Shown here piece by piece: positions 42,448-53,085 of a DNA stretch of 64,000 bases. Source of the stretch: Rhipicephalus microplus (lineage: Eukaryota > Arthropoda > Arachnida > Ixodida > Ixodidae); assembly GCF_043290135.1 (NCBI RefSeq), contig NC_134707.1:71229906-71293905 (forward strand), written 5' to 3'. Both the position numbers and the translations under genes were made by a program. Within the stretch, counting starts at the first letter, position 1; the number at the start of each line of letters is the position of its first letter. The notes below the pieces were generated by a model. The model was not told where the DNA came from. It saw nothing but the letters and a program-made list of their open reading frames with translations, and made no database searches.

Positions 42448-44265
42448 GTGAGTAAAGCAAGCAGGTTTCAACACAAGGAAAAGTATAATATGGCAGCACC
42501 TCTTGTCGTGCCTTACATCCCAAGTATATCAAATATTTATCTTGCATTTTGTGGCCTGTAATTTCTAAAGAGACACTTCTTTTTGCTTTATATTTGAGTC
42601 TTGATGCTTCGACAGCAATGTATTTGTGTTTGACAGCAAGTGTTCTTGAACAAATAACTGATCTCAATAATGACAAAACACCCTTCATACTTGGTCCTTA
42701 GCATAAGCTAGCACATACCTGTAGCAGATTCAATTATTCATTTTTTGCTGGGATGATAATGGGCAAGTAGCAAAGGCAAGTTCAGATTGGAGTGGTCAGT
42801 GACGTCTGTTTAGGCTCTGCCATATTGCTTTGCAACCAGAAATACTTGTAGCCACATATACAATGAAGCCACATGACGTGCATTCTAAATGAGATTACCA
42901 TATCACATTTTGCTGCATCTCAATATGTGCCAAACAAATGCAGATATCATTAGCTTGCCACTATAAAGGGATACTAAACCAACACAAGGTTGAAATTTAG
43001 TCGTGGTGTTGCAGCTGTGTATGACTCTACAATGGATGCATAGCCATGATAATTTGTCTATATGTTGTCGCACTAGTAATGTTACACACATTGTACGATA
43101 CAAAAGAGGTCCTCGCTTATTTCGCTTTTTTTCGCAATGCTTCTTTTTTGTATCTTATTGCCATGTGCTCCTCCTCACTGTACAAGGAGCAAGAGTAGTG
43201 GGCACACAAACACGTATTTAAAAAAATGTTGTAAGGTGAGCACTGAGAAGCTGAACACTTCCGAAAGGCTCAAAGAGGTAAAGGTATTGTTTCTAGCTAC
43301 TTTTTGGGCACCCACAGCTAGTTGTGCTGCTGCAGTTAAAAAATGAGTTAAATGTTAAAAATTAATTGGAGGTGGTTTGGCACCCATAATTGCAGTTACA
43401 TACAGAACTAGGTTTCAATGCGTAAGCAAAATCTGGTCACTCTAAATCAATGCTACTAATATCTGAAATTTAGGAAATATTCACAGAAAAGCTCAGGAAA
43501 AGGCTAAGTGGTTGCCCCTTGAACGTGAAGGAGATACCTTTCTTCTAAAAGGTCAATAGACAGTCTAGTAGTCTTGATATTACATGCACTATAAAATATT
43601 CTGGTGTGGTGCTTTTCATGCATGTTATAATGAGAGGGGTTTTTAATAGAACTGTTGTCACTTTGCCCTGCGTTGCTGAAATTGTTCACATAGTTATAAT
43701 ACATGAATCACTTTATGCCTTTTGATTTTATGCAAATGGTTTGCTTACCCAGTCGGTTTAACTTGATTTGGAAAAAAACATAAATGCTCTAAACTTTTTT
43801 TTATTATACAGCAGGTTTATTTTTAAAATACGCGACCATTGATGTGAACACAGTTGGTGGCGTGCTTGATTAATCCTTCACTATCACCACTCTAACTACA
43901 ACTGCTACAGTGCATAGTGTGACAAAAGTAATGGTACTTAACATTACTGGCAGCATACACTTTTATGTCTCAAAATGTGTTAAAAAGCCTGGTAAAAATG
44001 TGTGTACGTTTTTGTTTTTCGCTCCAACTAAATATTCTGGTCTACTCAAAGTAGCTTCCGCTCTTTTAAAGTCCTCAAATTATTAGGTGTTCAAAAGAAG
44101 TATCAATGCCATATATGCTTTTTTTGTCAGCCTACTCACGACTCTAATAATGAGAATTACCCGACAACATTACCCAGTAAAATATAGGGATGTTATAAAA
44201 AGTAATGTCAACTCAATTGTCAAAAAACGTTGCCAAGTTACGTTTTTGTTCACTTTCCTTTTCAC
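42448..44265. other. No recognised gene; possible intron
   Basis: AT-rich, with short frames only. Confidence 0.4.
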
Positions 44266-44269
44266 AATT

Positions 44270-44400
44270 TTGTTAAAGTTACTTTTGATAACATCCCCTA
44301 TAGTTTGTTTGGCATCATTTTCTGCTAGTTCTCATTATAATTTGTTCAACAAAGACAACAAACCCTGAAATTTATAGTTCTTTCCTTTACTCATGAATCT
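44270..44400 (+). repeat. SINE tail fragment
   Basis: ATAACATCCCCTATAGTTTGTTTGGCATCATTTTCTGCTAGTTCTCATT matches in spaced blocks the tail of the tRNA-derived SINE (TAACTTCCCCTATA, TTGGCATTATTGTC, TTAGATCTCATT). It lies about 110 bp before a further unit. Confidence 0.65.
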
Positions 44401-44509
44401 GAAACAGTGAATCTCAGTAATCTTAGCAGTGTGTGACTTGTTTTTTTTTTATCAGTTGTGCATGTGTTCAAGTACATGCATTTAGGTGGGAGGGTGAACC
44501 ATTGCCACC

Positions 44510-44830
44510 TCCTGTGACTAGCAGATTTTCTGAGAACTGACAGATGCATAATGCTGCCAAAGAAGTATAGGGATATTGGAAGTAATCGTAAATGCAATCG
44601 TAATGTAATCGCCAGTAGGCAAAAAAAGCTGTCCCACACTCGCCATAATGGTAACAAGCAGCACTGACTGACTCTTCCATGTATAAATGCACATATATAC
44701 CGTACAAAATGGAAGAGGGATAGCCGCAATGGTAGCTCAGTTGATAGAGCATCGGACATGTTATTCGAAGTTCGCAGGCTCGGTCCCTGTACAGGGCAGG
44801 TTATCTTTTTTTCCTTCTACTTTTCTTTCT
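44510..44830 (+). repeat. tRNA-derived SINE, diverged
   Basis: A body piece (CACACTCGCCATAATGG...GCACTGACTGACTCTTCC) precedes the tRNA head TGGTAGCTCAGTTGATAGAGCATC (44,731-44,754, a strong A box). The B-box region GGCTCGGTCCC is weaker. GGTTATCTTTTT and a T-rich tail follow. Confidence 0.8.
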
Positions 44831-45720
44831 TCACATTTACAACACTTCTATTCTTCTTGAAGACTTTCTGGTGTAAAAAAGGTACCTTATAATCTGAAGA
44901 GGCAAACAGAATGTGCCAGTGCACGAGTTAGCTCTTGTAGTGGTTACAAGTAAGATATGTTTTGAAGAATAAATAATTCTGCCACTTGCCTAAAGAATGG
45001 CTACAGGACATGGCACTGGATGCACTTTGTTATTTTTGAATCAAGCTATCTTGTATTCTATTTTTATAAATTACATGGGATACACATGACGGTATCTAAC
45101 AATTTAATGCCACAAAGATTATGCAGCGAACAATGTTATAATTGCGAAATTGCATAAGGATAAGGTGAAAACTGCACCCTCAACGAGAATGTACAGGGAG
45201 CACAGGGTGCAGGCGTCATTCCTTCTGCCCGTGCTTTTTAAGTGCGAGCTGTTTTCACCTCGTTCTGACCAACTAACTAAATTGAGATGTGTTGTTATAG
45301 TGCAAGAGGATGCTCCACGGGAAACTAGGTTTGTCTCAAACTCTGTGTGTGTCTTTCAATCTATATGGTGCTCGGTTCAAGAGTTCATGCAGACCAGATC
45401 GTGTAAAACAGGACCGTGTAAAGTGGACCGTGTAAATAAAATAAAATGGACCATGTAAATAAACAGGATCGTGTAAAATGTCGTTTTCGTGTGCAACTGT
45501 AGTTGTGGTTGTGTTGAATGACCTTTCTTTATATACAATACATAACAAACTTGCTCCTTTAGAGTCGAGTGCATCTTCGGATTGATTGTAAATGTTTGCA
45601 TATGCGAGGCCTTAAGTTTTATAAGAAATTCCTCAGTGTGCCACGAGGAAATGTGTGTTCAGCGAAAATTTGCATATCATTATATACAACTCTTAAAGCC
45701 TCGTCTACAACTTTGTGCAG
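44831..45720. other. No recognised gene; possible intron
   Basis: AT-rich. ACCGTGTAAA/ACCATGTAAATAAA is repeated three to four times at 45,398-45,480 as a short local tandem. Confidence 0.4.
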
Positions 45721-45929
45721 GTTTATCTGAGCAGAAAACGAGGAGCGGCAGCAGCCCCCAGAAAAGAGCAAGCACCCTCCAAGCTTCCGAAGCTCTCTTC
45801 GACAGGAACATCATGGTCACTGTGTGGCATTGAAAACCATTGCAAGGAGTGCCTTAACAGTACACTGTGCTGCTCTTTCATAGCAGAAGACGAAGTTGAC
45901 CACTCCAAAGGAACTTCACGCTGTGTATT
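45721..45929 (+). CDS. Candidate host exon, 209 nt
   Basis: Left boundary ACAACTTTGTGCAG is a good acceptor with a pyrimidine-rich lead. Right boundary GTGAGTGC is a good donor. The GC content is higher than the flanks. One frame is open throughout: VYLSRKRGAAAAPRKEQAPSKLPKLSSTGTSWSLCGIENHCKECLNSTLCCSFIAEDEVDH (in part). It has a basic stretch and a Cys-rich stretch (CGIENHCKECLNSTLCC) but no family I recognise. A second frame is open only to 45,831. Its place between the GC-rich block at 39,270 and the AATAAA at 50,371 would fit an internal exon of a host gene. Confidence 0.4.
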
Positions 45930-46930
45930 GTGAGTGCTTCAGTGGTTTTGTTTTTGTCCAGCCAGCAGTTAAGAAATCATGTGTCAGATTCAGCCGGGAT
46001 GGCTAGAGGGAGTCGGGCAGGCATGTTTGGACATTTGTCCAGCCAAGTAGTGCCAATTTTCGCACTTGTCCTGTTGGAGTTACTGCCACAATCACAGAAG
46101 CTACGTCACCTCTCTAAATGTACAGATGTGTTGGGGAAGATTAGCTGCATTAGGTTTTTCTATAACGGATAGCTGCCAACATTCTTCATTATACAGGAGT
46201 TTTGTTCCTCACTTATGCGTGTAAAGCCCTCCACAGAAAAAATGCAACACGTCTACTTCCAGAAGGCTCCAAAGCCCTACTTGTAGGTTTTTTCGGCTTG
46301 TATCATAAGCACCTCGTTTGGGTGTACATGAACATTTTATAAATATGTACAGCGAAAAATTTGGGTGGCCGGTCGTTTTGTCGTTATCATGTTCCTCGCA
46401 GTATTGTTAAGCATGTTATGCATTACGTTGTCAATCTGGTTCATGTGCATAGAAGACATTACGAAGTTTCAGGCTACAGTATAAAAAGCCTGGAAGCAAG
46501 CTATCAATAATTTTTAACAGAGTTGCTTAATCTCATACATGATACATCACTAAACTTGCGTGCGTATTCATCAATGTAAGCTCGTCTTAGTGTTATCCAA
46601 AACGAAGATGTGAGTCGAAAGATGGAAACATCTAGTGGGGTAATCAGGGTGAACAGTGCAAGTGCCTCAGGCAGGCTGGCCGATGTTGCGATAGGAGGAC
46701 CTATTTTTTAGAAGTCACCTTGTCATCCTTGGCGTGTTAGTTTAAATGGGGTCAGTAATGACATCATCTTTTGGTGTAGGCGTGTGTGCCTGTTGGAAAT
46801 GTTTGTCTGAAAAAAAAAACCGATAACGCAGAAGAGTGCAGCCCTTGCTTCTTTTCAAGTTAGGTTGCGCTGATACAAAGTGTTCTCCTGTCAGAGGTTG
46901 GGGGTAAGGGCAGCAAAAAAAAGATAAATG
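45930..46930. other. No recognised gene; possible intron
   Basis: AT-rich, with no supported feature. Confidence 0.4.
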
Positions 46931-46933
46931 ATA

Positions 46934-47040
46934 GAAAAGAAGAAAAAAGAAGAAAGAAAAGGGGGATGCAAAGTAAAAGTAGTGCTACACTGCTCCTACT
47001 TTGCATCCCCCCTTTTCTTCTTTTTTTCCCTTGTTTTCTT
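46934..47040. repeat. Foldback with ~50-bp imperfect arms, 5-base loop
   Basis: The left arm ends AAAGGGGGATGCAAAGTAAA-AGTAGT and the right arm starts ACTGCTCCTACTTTGCATCCCCCC, continuing as a pyrimidine run that mirrors the purine run on the left (GAAGAAAAAAGAAG). The centre is at about 46,986. Confidence 0.85.
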
Positions 47041-47044
47041 TTTT

Positions 47045-49320
47045 CACCTTTTTTGGTACATTTGCATTGTCCCATCTAGTGCATAAATCAATGACACATG
47101 GCTTTGCTATAGCAAAGATGCCTATGTGGTGTTCGATTGAACAGTGCATTGCACTTTATTCAGTTAATTACAGACTGATAAGTCTTGCAATAAGTGCTTC
47201 CTGTCTATCACCACACATGTTCAAATGAAAAGTTTGTGCTTGGCTCTTAGTATGCTGGTATATAGCTTGTGTCTTGGACTACTCAAAATGAATGTTATTT
47301 TGCTGCTGTTTATGGTAATAAATTTATCCAACATGAAAATATCTTGCCTTGCGAACTTTGTCGGACCTGCCTTTCTTTTTCTTTCCTATGCAGGCATTGT
47401 ATGTGAGGGAGGCAGTAACAGAGAAGTGATAGCTTGAGCTTCGGAAAAATAAATGCTGGCAGTGAAGCAATTACACATCAAACATCCCAGCCATTTTGCC
47501 AACCGTACTAAATGTGTTTTGAAAGAAAATATTGTGCTCGGTTACTGTATTGAAAACAGCAAAATGCTAAAATATATCGCAGAGAACAAAATATTAGGCT
47601 TGTTGGTGCCTTCTGGACTTCCCAGGATGTCGTCTGGGTGTTGTTTGTAAAAAGTAAAAAGTGTTTCAAAAATACTGCCTCTTCTACACCAAATTCGGTC
47701 TAGGTGTTAAGTAAAGGTGATTGTGTGTAGTGCATGAAGCTCAGTAATATTAGTGCAATTTTTTTGCCACATCAAAAGCAAGGAAGCAGTTCTCTTTATA
47801 TGGCAAGTTATATGATTACACTTTGTCTTAAATTAGAAATAAATTTTTGAAGTTTTCTTATGATGGCTGTTTTCTGCATTTGATATACGACAGCTTTCGT
47901 TCCGAAGTTCTCCATGATCCTCAATAGGAGACTTCAAAGATCATTCTCCTCATTTAAACAAAAATTGTAATGATAACACTTGCCACATAACAAGAACTGT
48001 TTATTTGCTTTCAACTTACACATAAAAGTAATTTTCAATTAGACAAACACACAGCTCAAGTTGCATCTCAATGTGGACAAAAACGATTATATAGTGATAT
48101 TTGTAATCTGAACCTAACATTAATTTTTTTCGTGAAATATAACTTCTGTGCAGTGAGTATTTGTGGCTCAAATATTCTTACAAAGTGCAGTATTGCCATA
48201 TAAGAAATGCAAACGATAAACAGTTTGGCTGAATTCTTCAAAGCCTATGTAGGGGAAAAATTGCACTAATGTTACTTGGCTTCAAACACTTTAAGAAGCA
48301 CCTTTACTTAATATGTAGATCAAATTTGATATGGCAAGAAAAAGCAGTACTTTGAAATTTTTCTCACATATAACACCCGCACGACATTCTGCGAAACTCT
48401 GAAGGTACCCACGTGACCACTACTTTTTTCTCTTCAAAACATTTCTGCAAATAGATATTTTCAGAAGAGTAAATTACCATCATTTTTTAAACTATACATC
48501 TGTGATGGTCACCAGGCAGTATGGTTTGTATGTTTGGTGTAGAATAGCCCAGTGCGAAAAACAACAAATGGCTGAGCATCCTTTGACGCTCGGGCAATTT
48601 CGAAAGCATTTGTTTGTTAGCAGCAATTCAGTTAAGCCCTTGTCTTTATGCTTAGGCCCAGAAACAAAACACAAGTAACCAAAGTAGTCCTAAGAGTCAT
48701 GTAGTCTGGCTGTTCCAAGGCTTGTGGAGCCTAATTTAGTGCAAGCTTCACCATTTTTGAAAAATTCAGATTCAACCAACAGGTTTTGGAGGCACAGTGC
48801 ATTTTCAGCTAACTTGTTTCACACCAGTTACTTAGATAAAAAGCGGAAAGTAGAAATAAAAATACCATTTTAAAGGCATTGTAGGTAATAACAAAAAGGA
48901 CTGCTTTCTTTTTTTGTGTGGTGCTTTGCCTGAACGCTGTGCTTTTTGCGGTATAGTTCATTGTCTAGTGAACATAGGCCTTAAAAACTAACATTAGCCA
49001 TGTTGAGGTCGATTTCTTGGTTATAGTCATAGTAGCCATATTAAAAATTATGACTTCAAACTTGATTGTTCTTTTGAAGATTTTTTTCTTGCATATTGAT
49101 ATTTGAGAGTCTTAGTCAACTTTGTTATAAGAAAACGTGATGTCATAATAGGGTCACTTTTTGTAGAATCGTTCAGTTCTACCTTACCTTTTACATTCCT
49201 AATAGAGCAGTAATTTTCAATATCGGTATTTAAAATGGAATGAGCATGCTGTATGTAGTAAGGTGTAAGCACTTACAGATAGCACATGCACCCAACTTTT
49301 CTGTTGGCAGTTTATTTCTG
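47045..49320. other. No recognised gene
   Basis: AT-rich, with only short frames and no repeat partner noted. Confidence 0.4.
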
Positions 49321-49324
49321 TTAT

Positions 49325-49525
49325 TCTTGATTTATATGTGGGGTTTCACGTCCGAAAACCACTATATGATTATGAGAGACGCCGTAGTGGAGGGCACTGG
49401 AAACTTCGACCACTTGGGGTTCTTTAACGTACACCCAAATATGAGCACACGTGCCTACAGCATTTCTGCCTCCATCGGAAATGGAGCCTGGGTTTGATAC
49501 CGCGACATGCGGGTCAGCAGCCGAA
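49325..49525 (+). repeat. Dispersed tRNA-like repeat, fuller copy
   Basis: Contains GGGGTTTCACGTCC, AACCACTATATGATTATGAG, ACGCCGTAGTGGAGGG, GGGGTTCTTTAACGTACACC, CATTTCTGCCTCCATCGGAA and CGCGACATGCGGGTCAGCAG. I recognise this as a very abundant repeat of tick DNA and transcripts. The fragment at 18,680-18,795 is the 3' half of the same family. Confidence 0.8.
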
Positions 49526-50075
49526 TTTCTGTTACTCTTGCTCCCCTATATGTGTGCAGTTCGGTTATAGTTATCTGGCTTCCACAGATTTTTAATGGCA
49601 CCTGCCTGGTCCTGCTTGCTTTCATGGTGATTTTAACCTTCATAAGTTGCATAGGTTTAACTCTCAAAATTGTTCAAGATGCCAATTTTATGCACAAACT
49701 GTATAGTATAAAGGCAGCAGATGTACATGCACACACTATTAAATGTACATTGAGAGCTTTCACTTGCAGTTCCTAAAGTTTTACTGTGCAGGAAGCATTT
49801 AAATCATAATTTCATAAGGACATATTAATCGATTATCTCTACCATTGAAAATCGTGACAACCTAGTTATTTTCAATGTGATAAGCATGCTGTTTTTTTGA
49901 TGTGGCAGAACTAATTTATACACTCATTCCTTCTATTATTCACATATGCATAACATGAAGGATTGTGTGCCTTACATTTTCAGTTTCATTCTGTGTGTTA
50001 TATTTCTTGTGCATGTAAACTATTGTGCTAACATGTGTCTCTGACATTATTTGTGCCAATTATTTTCATTTCCAG
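49526..50075. other. No recognised gene; possible intron
   Basis: AT-rich, ending in a pyrimidine-rich stretch (ATTATTTTCATTTCCAG) that could be a 3' splice site. Confidence 0.4.
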
Positions 50076-50395
50076 GTGCCTATGAAGGACACATAAGTTC
50101 TATGGCAGTGACCTTCGAAATTTACAGTGGTGCCGGAGCCTCAAGCAGCATTTCGCCGATCTCCACAAGGCATTCATGAGATAAACACAGCGCCACACTT
50201 TCACGGTGCTATGATTATTATTTATGTTTAAACATTTCGTTCTAAAATTGCTGTTACATTGTTCCACCGTCCTGTGGCTTAGGTGGAGCTCGTGAAATTA
50301 CGGTGCAGTCACCTCATTTGTGTACGATCAACACTGCAATGTCACTATTCACAGCTGGAGCATACAGACAAATAAAAAATATATTGATTGTAGCA
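50076..50395 (+). other. Possible terminal exon with polyadenylation signal
   Basis: Follows ATTATTTTCATTTCCAG. One frame opens VPMKDT and stops at once, and the frame matching the phase of the exon at 45,721 gives only two or three codons before TGA. AATAAA lies at 50,371-50,376. It would be almost all 3' UTR. No protein evidence supports it. Confidence 0.3.
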
Positions 50396-50739
50396 AGGCT
50401 GATGTGTATATTAATGCTTCTCTATTGATAATAATAACTTTATAAGTTCTTTAAGTCTTGCATAGAACACTGCATTAATGTGTTGCAATGTAACCACCAT
50501 TTATGATCGCTAGCATGTTAATTTAGTAGTTTTGTAATGTATTTTATTTAAAAGGTAATTTTGCTTCCACATCACGACAATTAGAAAGATGCCGATGATT
50601 CAATCCCTCATCATGCACATTTAAGAAATATTGTGATTTGTACACAGTATTGCATGTACTCAAGATGTGGACGTCTATTCAATTTACACATTATATTCCT
50701 TTGCACTAGATTCAAACGTTACATGCACACATTTCAGTA

Positions 50740-50877
50740 ATTTCCGCACGATACGTTTTTCCATAAGATGCGGAGTCCGCATCATACGTCTTATGTGGAG
50801 TCCGCATCATACGTCTTCCATATTCCAATAATTCCGTACTTGAGGTCTCCGCATCTTACGGAACATTTCAGTAGGGA
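50740..50877 (-). repeat. Terminus related to the minisatellite element at 36,185
   Basis: 50,857-50,877 is the inverse of 36,185-36,205 with one mismatch. Left of it are two direct repeats of GGAGTCCGCATCATACGTCTT (about 50,770-50,818), with TACGGA/GCGGA motifs like those in the minisatellite. The opposite end of this copy was not found. Confidence 0.65.
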
Positions 50878-51313
50878 GGTGAAGATGGAGACAAGTGCTG
50901 GGGAGATGAATAACACCGGGCAGGTGAGTACCCACAAAAAAAATTCTGTTCTCGCATGTCGTACCCATGATGCCCATTCTGCTGGCAGTTTCTGCAAAAG
51001 CGTGATGTATGACCGCGATATTCAAAATATTAGCACGCCTGATAGACGAGCGCGAAGGCGGCTAGTAGATGACGCAGTCAGACGAACAGATGTTAGATCT
51101 GGCGGCATCAATCGGAAGTGTAACAGAGGGGCAGGAGCAACCGACTTGAACGATAGTAAAGTCAACGAAGAGTTTACGTCACATAAAAGACAGAGGGCGC
51201 AAACTGTGGCTAAAACTCCAGCGAGTAGACGAGGTCAGGAAAAGATCGGGGATTGTGAATCTACCTCCACAATGTATGACGGCTCGGTTGTACCGACGTT
51301 AATTTGGCCGTGA
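50768..51313 (+). CDS. Unrecognised 181-codon ORF
   Basis: Open frame beginning inside the repeat terminus at 50,740-50,877, so the first ~35 residues are probably repeat-derived. An internal Met at about 50,885 (METSAGEMNNTGQ) is a more natural start. CAGGTGAGTACC near 50,920 could also be a splice donor. The remainder is basic and Arg-rich (DRRARRRLVDDAVRRTDVRSGG, SHKRQRAQTVAKTPASRRG), with no domain I recognise and a higher GC content than the surroundings. It may be an element-encoded or host peptide, or chance. Confidence 0.3.
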   Translation: MRSPHHTSYVESASYVFHIPIIPYLRSPHLTEHFSREVKMETSAGEMNNTGQVSTHKKNSVLACRTHDAHSAGSFCKSVMYDRDIQNISTPDRRARRRLVDDAVRRTDVRSGGINRKCNRGAGATDLNDSKVNEEFTSHKRQRAQTVAKTPASRRGQEKIGDCESTSTMYDGSVVPTLIWP

Positions 51314-52780
51314 ACTCTTGAGTGGACAAGCGCCATGGATCCAGGGAAAATTCGCACAGCCAAAAAGGATAATGACTATCAGCCAAACAGATGATGATTG
51401 ATGGCGGCTCATATGAGGATGAAGTACGTAATAGATACTTAGAATATCCCGAAGGTAGTGTGTTTTCTCAAATGTGACTTCATATCATGACGTGCAAAAG
51501 GGCAGAATAATACGTACGTGGAGGCGGTGTAGGTGGTATAAGGGTGGGTACAACAGGGGGTCGTTTAATTGCCCCCATTCTCATAATCAGTCGGTGACTA
51601 CCTGTGTTGCATTGAGGTAAGCATAAAACTTAGATCTTAAAGCACGGAGGTAAGGCATAGAATGAAGTAGTAAGGATTAACGCACATAATTAGGCTCAAA
51701 ACCACGCCATACAAAGCAGTGCCTCTACTCTATTTAAGGGCATCTCCTCGCCTTTATCTATTTGAACATTGTATAGGCAGCCAAGCAATTCTTGGCTGCC
51801 TATACAATTGAACGAACGAAGAACAGAGACCGAAAGCTATGATTTCGCTCACTTCAAATGTTCATATAGTCTTACGCACTACACCTACCCCCTACCCCTC
51901 CCCCAACGGTGTTTACTTGAACTGCACAAATTCTGATGTTAAGTGAAGATTTCTCTGAAAGCCATGCTAACCTTTGGACATCGCTATATTTGTAACTTCA
52001 GAGAAGCAACCTTGGAACTTCGAGCTTGAAGTTGAAAAGCGGATTTAGGAAAAAAATAAACAAACATCTGCGGCAAAATGTATGTATACCATGGTTTTCG
52101 CATACTTGCTATTTGTAGGTTGATAGACTGGTCCTATCACCAAGCTTTTTGAGGATAGACATGCTACAAAAACTAACCGTACTCATATTCTATTAAGTAT
52201 TGCTAAAATCGCTTTGTGTGAACTTAGAAATTGTCTAATAGACTACAGAGTGTACTTTGCTGCACTACAAGCCCTATATTCAAGTGTAATGCATGCTTTC
52301 AGTGTTCCCTTCCACAGCTCCATTCATATGTCATTATTTTTGTATTTAGTTGTACAGCTACGAACTTACGGTGTTCATTGTCTTTTATATGACATCTATG
52401 CTGTGGCACACTACTGTAGGTGAACCTTGTTTTCATAAAGCTTCACTTACCAGTAGCCTTGATCTTGTTTTGATGTCTTCCCTTTGGGTACTGTTTGTTC
52501 GCATTTTTAGTCCAACGCCATTTCTAGCTATTTACTCGTAAGACTATCAGGTTGGGTCACTGAATAGGAACAATTCACCACATGCTCGCTGTGAGTTGGC
52601 TGTTACAACCAATTAGTCTCCTGCTATTCGGCTCTAATGAGGATGCTAGCCATTGTTTCCCTACTTTTTATTCGTGGGAGGTATAACACGTAGACAAGGT
52701 ACATGATAAACACACTAAACAACAAAAATAAATGCTGTTATCCCAGGAAACAAAAACAAATGACAGAATATCCACGGAGT
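51314..52780. other. No recognised gene; contains one small foldback
   Basis: AT-rich, with short frames only. See 51,769-51,809. Confidence 0.45.
51769..51809. repeat. Perfect 18-bp-arm hairpin, 5-base loop
   Basis: Arms ATTGTATAGGCAGCCAAG (51,769-51,786) and its exact complement (51,792-51,809), with TGAAC on both outer sides. Confidence 0.95.
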
Positions 52781-53085
52781 GAATGATGATGAGTGGGGCG
52801 CAGCGTCCATCTGTCCGTTCGTCCATCTGTCCGTGCATGGGCCCATGATATCGATCGCGTATGAGAATGCAGAAGGCGCGCGGGTAACACTGACGAGACG
52901 CTAGCCAAAGAAGCCGAGTGCAAGCGTCTTCAATGCGCCCGCCGCTCTTCTTCGTCATGCCCACCACCAATCCGCCAGGTACGGCCACAATCCAGGAGAC
53001 TGAGAGAGGCCCTCGTTCTTTGCATACCCAGGCACAGCCCGCGCAGCGGCTAATTGGAGAGTAGCGGTAGAGTGCCATCTAGAAT
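52780..53085. repeat. Dispersed repeat with TCCG-type core
   Basis: A GC-rich island in AT-rich DNA that starts GATGATGAGTGGGGCGCAGCGTCC, then CTGTCCGTTCGTCC units like those at 29,996-30,335. The downstream part (CACTGACGAGACG to GTAGAGTGCCATCTAG) looks like a conserved repeat body. A 136-codon minus-strand frame crosses it but mixes repeat and flank. Confidence 0.5.
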
